From positions 17,248,631-17,312,630 of the forward strand of contig OY821749.1 of NCBI GenBank assembly GCA_963682055.1: a stretch of 64,000 nucleotides of DNA, written 5' to 3'. Positions 59,101-64,000 of the stretch are shown here, in pieces (position 1 is the stretch's first letter; the number at the start of each line of letters is the position of its first letter). Source of the stretch: Primula veris (taxonomy: Eukaryota; Streptophyta; Magnoliopsida; Ericales; Primulaceae). The notes under the pieces are model-generated. The model made no database searches. It was not told the DNA's origin and saw nothing but the letters and a program-made list of their open reading frames with translations. The translations under genes and the position numbers were made by a program.

Positions 59101-61100
59101 CAGTAGATGCACATTAATTTTAGTATCTTCATCTTTATGACATTATTTTATCCTGCAATTTTAATTTTCAAAAGGCGACATTCTTTATGATCTTGTATAT
59201 CTTTGGGTCTTTGGACTCTTCCTTCCATGTTGTTGCAATAGTTATTTGGGAGAGTTTGCCTTTGTTTCAATTTGTTAAACTTCATTTAAACTTTATCTTT
59301 TTGTTGCAGTCAATATTTATGTGGCATAAACTTTATATACTTGTCCTTGATTGTTGATATGTGTTAGTTTTGTCTGGTATTTGTCTCTAATTGTATTCCA
59401 CAACCGAAGTTGTGCTTAAACTGAAGTTGACATATATGCTTATAGAATAGTTTTAAAGTAAGATATTTTGAATCGTGTTTCTGATTAATTATACATTTAG
59501 CCCAACAACTGGAATCCTTAATTATTTTATGCGTATAGCCACAACATCCCCGCTGGTACACATCTCATTGAAGTGACGGCAGTTGGTTATTTCTTTTCAC
59601 CGGTTGGTTGCTCTCACTCATATTATCTTACATTTTTATACAACCATATGTGTGGTTTGTTGATAAGTTTTTTTGGAAATTCATATCATGTTTATGGCAA
59701 TTTATTATTCAAAATTTCAGGTTCGTGTAGATGTTAGTGCTAGAAACCCCGGTAAGGTTCAAGCTGCGCTTACAGAAAACAGGAGGGGTCTGAGTGAGTT
59801 GGTTTTGGAGCCTATGAGAGATGAACAGTATTATGAGGTATCTTTGACCAATGATTTGTATCAATATTCTTGAACTTTATTCGTGGTTTTATTAGATGTC
59901 TAGATTTGAGTAATATTAAATTGTCCGTGTTTCTTTTCTGCAGATAAGGGAGCCTTTTAACATAATGGCTTTGGCGAAAAGTCCAATGGGCTTGATGGTC
60001 GGATTTATGCTGATTGTTATGTTTGTGATGCCCAAACTAGTAGAAAACATGGGTATGTACTCTATATATTTGGTTTTGAAATGATTAAGTGCGTATATAG
60101 TGGGCATTTTTCATGTTCAGTAGTTACGCTTATGCTGAACCATTACACACAAATTGGACCCTAACTGTCTATGAATCCAAACCAAAGCCGTCAAACTTAG
60201 CTTAGCTGATTTTCCATATTTGGTTTGAAAATTTGCAACTATCCTTCCTATATGACTTGAGTCACTTTACCTTGTAAGTTACAGATATGTCAGTATTATG
60301 TCCCCTTTAAGATTAATATTTTTTATAGTTTTAAACAAAACACAGTACGTATCTTTAAAAAAAAACTCACGAAGGGTATTTGGTTACTCATATTCATTAT
60401 TTAATCAAAGTGAAAGGCTCATAGGTACAGTGAAAACTGGGTGAATATCTGGGTATTTGTAGGGATGATAATATGAAGGGAGTTTCTTAGCTATTTTAGT
60501 GAAGGATAGATGCCAGTAATTTTGCGTTTGTACACACCTAAATCTTTTCTTAATTGTGTTCATAGCTTTTTTCTCGTTTAATTTTATTGGATTGTTATTA
60601 TTATTACTATTATTATCATCATCTAATCTTTAAAGCTTCTCCTTTTCAATTGTTATTCCAAAGAAAATCAGCAGTCAGTTGGAAGAATTTGTATTACATT
60701 CTAAAACTGGGTAACTTCTCGATAGTTCTACAAAACATTGAGATCCAGCCATCCAGATTCCGGAATGTCTTTTCTATTGCATTTTCAAACAGGAGTGTAG
60801 GGGGGCTGTTTTAAGAAACATAACAAGCTATCTCAAATACGTTCTCTAGGTTGACATAAATTCTTCTGGTTTGTTGTTCTCTTATCATGGTGTGGGGGGC
60901 ATGTGATTTGAACTAAATCTATTTTCTGTGTTCAAATGGGATTTCTAGTATGCATTTGATATATTCCATAAATTATTTTTACGTAATTTCTGTTAAATTT
61001 TGTTGCTGTTTTTGTTGGTGTAGACCCTGAAGAGATGAAGAGGGCACAAGAAGGGGTTCCATCTCTCACAAGCTTGCTACCTGGAGCTGCAAGGAACTGA
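56186..61100 (+). CDS. EMC7: ER membrane protein complex subunit 7 homologue
   Basis: Seven exons: 56186-56274, 56391-56431, 58957-59068, 59539-59602, 59721-59837, 59944-60052 and 61024-61100. All are GT-AG with matching phases, giving 202 residues. A signal peptide (FGLILLCFSLLSSAFVSG) precedes the lumenal beta-sandwich of EMC7 (carbohydrate-binding-like fold, DUF2012): YSINGRVKIP, GKLTNVKVILNGGQIITFLK, PDGYFSFHNIPAGTHLIEV, RVDVSARNPGKVQAALTENR and LSELVLEPMRDEQYYE. One membrane helix (GLMVGFMLIVMFVMPKLVE, about residues 154-172) leads to a short cytosolic tail ending SLTSLLPGAARN. EMC7 belongs to the conserved complex that inserts tail-anchored and multipass proteins into the ER membrane. 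The tail is slightly shorter than I recall for other plants (RAQEGVPS, with a few residues absent). Intron 2 is 2.5 kb. Confidence 0.96.
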
Positions 61101-61966
61101 GAAACAAGAATTGCGGGTATAGCAGTTTGGCCTCTCCTTCATGGTATCTGAAGCTGAATATATGTTTCTAAATTTAGCAGTGGTTGAGATCATACCTAGT
61201 TCTGCAGAATGGTTGAAAAGTTTCCAAACACTTCGTACTTTCTCTCTTTATATAGCACACTTGATAAATTAGTTGTCCTGGTTCCCGAAACAAGAAAATT
61301 GTGTTTGCCACTCTGCCATCAAGTTTTTAGTTTTTTGCCCGTCGCAATTTCCTTTGTGTCGGTTGTTCATGTAGAGAAGCATGCAGGTCCTTTGTGGCCT
61401 TTGCGTTTGTACTCGTGTTATGCTGATATATATTTCTTTTCGGGTACTTCCTTCATAATCTCAATTTGTTTCAACACAAGGCGCACACTTTATTCTTCTT
61501 AATTTTTGATGTAAATCATTACCCTTTGTTGAATCTAGCATGATAGTGTAATTTCCAAGTAGAGGAAACTCCAAGAAAACAATTTTTTTGAGCAAGACTA
61601 TTATAAGCTCATAACAAGTATTCTGATTCAGTGATTCGTACCGGAGAATCATTTGAGCTTTCAGAATCATCGTTGCTATACAACCTAGTACTACTAAGAA
61701 AAAATTGTAACTTGTGGAAAAGATCAGCGAGGTTGTTGGGCTATAGTAAGGGTAATAAACAAAAATGGTCATGTTCATTTTTCTCTAGTTTGGTTTTTTG
61801 GCTTGCTTGTTTTCATTTTGTTTTTGTGACAAACTAAAGAAATAATGTTCGTTTTCCTCGTGAAAAAATTAGAAGATTCGTCTCACAAACCAAAATTTGA
61901 TGATCGTTTTCACATCGTTCCGGATTTTTTTCAATCAATTAGATCACAAATAAGAGCAAAATATTA
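61101..61966. other. EMC7 3' UTR and flank
   Basis: Directly after the EMC7 stop codon; the first few hundred bases are probably 3' UTR. No further gene is seen. Confidence 0.5.
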
Positions 61967-62204
61967 CTCCCTTCATCACACATTATAAGTCTTAATACGA
62001 AACCACACACATATTTTGATCGGCAAATAACTTGTATCCAAATTGTCGAAATGATTTTATTTTTAAATTTTATCATATAGTTTAACATTTGAACTATGTA
62101 GAAAAAATTTGAAATTTTTAGTTTCGGCAATTTAGTTACATGTTTAAATCCGGTCAAAGTTACACGTGATTTCGCATAAGACTTATAAAGTGGGACGGAT
62201 GGAG
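61967..62204. mobile_element. Stowaway MITE
   Basis: A 238-bp element with left end CTCCCTTCATCACACATTAT and right end ATAAAGTGGGACGGATGGAG as inverted partners. TA flanks both sides (61965-61966 and 62205-62206). The inverted similarity continues through AAGTCTTA/TAAGACTT. Confidence 0.85.
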
Positions 62205-62206
62205 TA

Positions 62207-63410
62207 GATATACAATACATGTTTAACGTTTAAATAATACAATAGCGGTTTAGCACCCCTCCCCCATCAATATTTATTTTATGAAATCCAACCCCCGATC
62301 CTTCTATCCTAGCTTTGTTAGACGATTATGAAGCCATACAATGTTGTATATATAAGTTTTAGCGATTGCAAACAACCTTGGTTGCATAAAATTCATCATA
62401 TATTTATATGTATTTATATAAACTATTAATGTAATTATATATATGAAAAACCGAATTTGACGAAATGATTGGGGTTATGATCTGATGCTATATTCATTGT
62501 TCGTTATCATTTCATTTGCTAATAAACAAACACGATTCGAGCTCTCACCAAAACGAACACATAAATTTTTGAACTTTTCCCTTCGTTATATAACCCCTAG
62601 CTAGGTGCCCACAATCGGTTAAAACCACGGTTTAAGAACTCAGGATTGCAAACACATTATTTTGTTTTTGTTTTTGTTTTTTCCCATTTTCGTCTTTTTA
62701 ATAGGGTTTCCCCATGAGGCTGTATTTTTCTGTTGCAATTTATCTGTTTGCACGTTCAAAACGTAATTTTTTTTTACGAACCGTAAGTCAAATTTACGGT
62801 TTGGTCAAACCGTAATTTTGACTTACGATTCGTAAGTCAAATTACAAAATTTACAATTTGATTGTAAAATTACTAAATTGCCGCTGTGTTGAAATCTGAA
62901 AATTTTATAGAGACCGATCGATCGGACTTCACATAGGATCGATCAGCCAAATTGTCTGAATTTTTTTACAAAAACCTAATTAAAAAAAAAAAAAAAAAAA
63001 AAAAACGTATGGTTGCAAACATATACAGTGTAAAAATACAGGCTCTTTATCCCACAGCAACTAAAAAGAGAAAGCAGATATATATACTCTCTCTCTCTCT
63101 CTCTCTCTCTGTAATATCATATGTAAGTATATGCTTAATTACCTGCAAATATTACTTTTTTATTTTATTTCAACTATTCTGTATGAAATCAAATAGTAGT
63201 ATAAAGTTAAATTTGATCTCTGTTAACTTTTTGTGAACACGAGTTTTATAAATTATAAGAAATACATGTATCATATGTTCATTACAATGCTTGTTTAGTT
63301 TATTACTCATTCAACGTTATTATTTCATAACCTAAAAAATTAACAGTTGGTCTCGCTCATAATTTTTATTTCTGGCCCCGGATTATTAATAAGTTTTGAA
63401 ATTATGATTC
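62207..63410. other. Intergenic stretch, no gene seen
   Basis: AT-rich. It holds a local palindromic patch, CGTAAGTCAAATTTACG / CTTACGATTCGTAAGTC, at 62775-62850, a poly(A) run at about 62981-63005 and (CT)n at 63086-63110. Confidence 0.5.
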
Positions 63411-63412
63411 TA

Positions 63413-63578
63413 CTCCCTTTGTTCCAATTTACTTGTCCACTGTCTATGAAAATACATGCATTTTGAGACACGTATAATTTTCACCTAAATTTGTCATTTA
63501 GACAATTTAGTTACGAAAATTATGCATCCCAAAATGCACATATATTCGTAATGGACAAGTAATATGGAATGGAGAGAG
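63413..63578. mobile_element. Stowaway MITE
   Basis: A 166-bp element. Its left end CTCCCTTTGTTCCAATTTAC pairs with the right end GTAATATGGAATGGAGAGAG. TA flanks at 63411-63412 and 63579-63580, and the internal arms TTGTCCA/TGGACAA also pair. Confidence 0.85.
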
Positions 63579-63580
63579 TA

Positions 63581-64000
63581 CTCTTTAATAATTAATTCAA
63601 AGATTCTGATTTTATTGAACCTTTACTGATTCTGTAAATCCAGCTCAGCTCGTCTACATTTTTTTGAGTTAAACAAAGAAGAACTGAATTACCTATATCT
63701 AAATAATTTCAATTTAGTAACTAAGTGTTTCTATTCTTGAAATTCTACAAGTAGAAGAGGAAGAAGGCAAAATGGTTAGGGTATACACAAAAGAATACGT
63801 ATAAAAGCACCCGATTCATTGAAGAATACGTATTTGCAGTTTGAATGTGATTAATGGCATATCGACGTGTGCGAAATGTTTTCTGCTCACAAAACTTTGG
63901 AATAATGGAAAATAATTGTGCTATGTTTATGAGGACAGTATACTATCATGGGTATATATGGGATGAGAGTTCATTTGCAGGACTAATGAAACTCTCCCAC
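63581..64000. other. Right-edge stretch, no gene seen
   Basis: No open frame with recognisable domains and no transposon ends. A gene continuing to the right cannot be excluded. Confidence 0.4.

Overview
The window is nuclear DNA from a flowering plant, almost certainly a eudicot. It is AT-rich, its genes are split by GT-AG introns, its protein families are plant-type, and about half of it is plant transposable elements (Copia LTR retrotransposons, CACTA, Stowaway and Tourist MITEs, tRNA-derived SINEs). I cannot fix the species. There are no bacterial features.

Four host genes can be read exon by exon. (1) A GT47 exostosin-type glycosyltransferase lies on the minus strand at 1-5880; it has four visible exons and runs off the left edge. 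(2) A GT14/DUF266 (core-2/I-branching type) glycosyltransferase lies on the plus strand at 36321-37672, with two exons and 387 aa. (3) An EamA/DMT, SLC35F5-like membrane transporter lies on the plus strand at 38973-45257, with eight exons and 410 aa. (4) EMC7, a subunit of the ER membrane protein complex, lies on the plus strand at 56186-61100, with seven exons and 202 aa. From memory, the transporter-EMC7 pair is also adjacent in Arabidopsis (At4g32140/At4g32130), which would make it conserved microsynteny. The two glycosyltransferases are probably Golgi type II membrane proteins. Nothing suggests that the four genes form one pathway.

Three LTR retrotransposons have clear boundaries and target-site duplications (TSDs). 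Element A (9495-16212, minus, TSD AGACC) has two 500-bp LTRs that look identical, but its polyprotein is in ruins. Element B (19117-29651, plus, TSD ATTAG) has 199-bp LTRs with about 5 differences and an intact gag. Its pol carries two frameshifts and is split by a 3,075-bp CACTA transposon (24611-27685, TSD TGA). Element C (45258-50281, minus, TSD GATAG) has 459-bp LTRs with one difference and a full-length polyprotein, but the reverse transcriptase YVDD box reads YVND. Element C sits directly after the stop codon of the transporter, and the TSD contains that stop codon.

The remaining intergenic DNA holds MITEs with terminal inverted repeats, long foldback elements, SINE copies, a 387-bp tandem duplication (31211-31977), minisatellites and microsatellites. 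I found no convincing new biochemical system. The most distinctive observations are the stop-codon-preserving insertion, the young but coding-dead Copia elements (two different ways of being non-autonomous) and the nested CACTA insertion.
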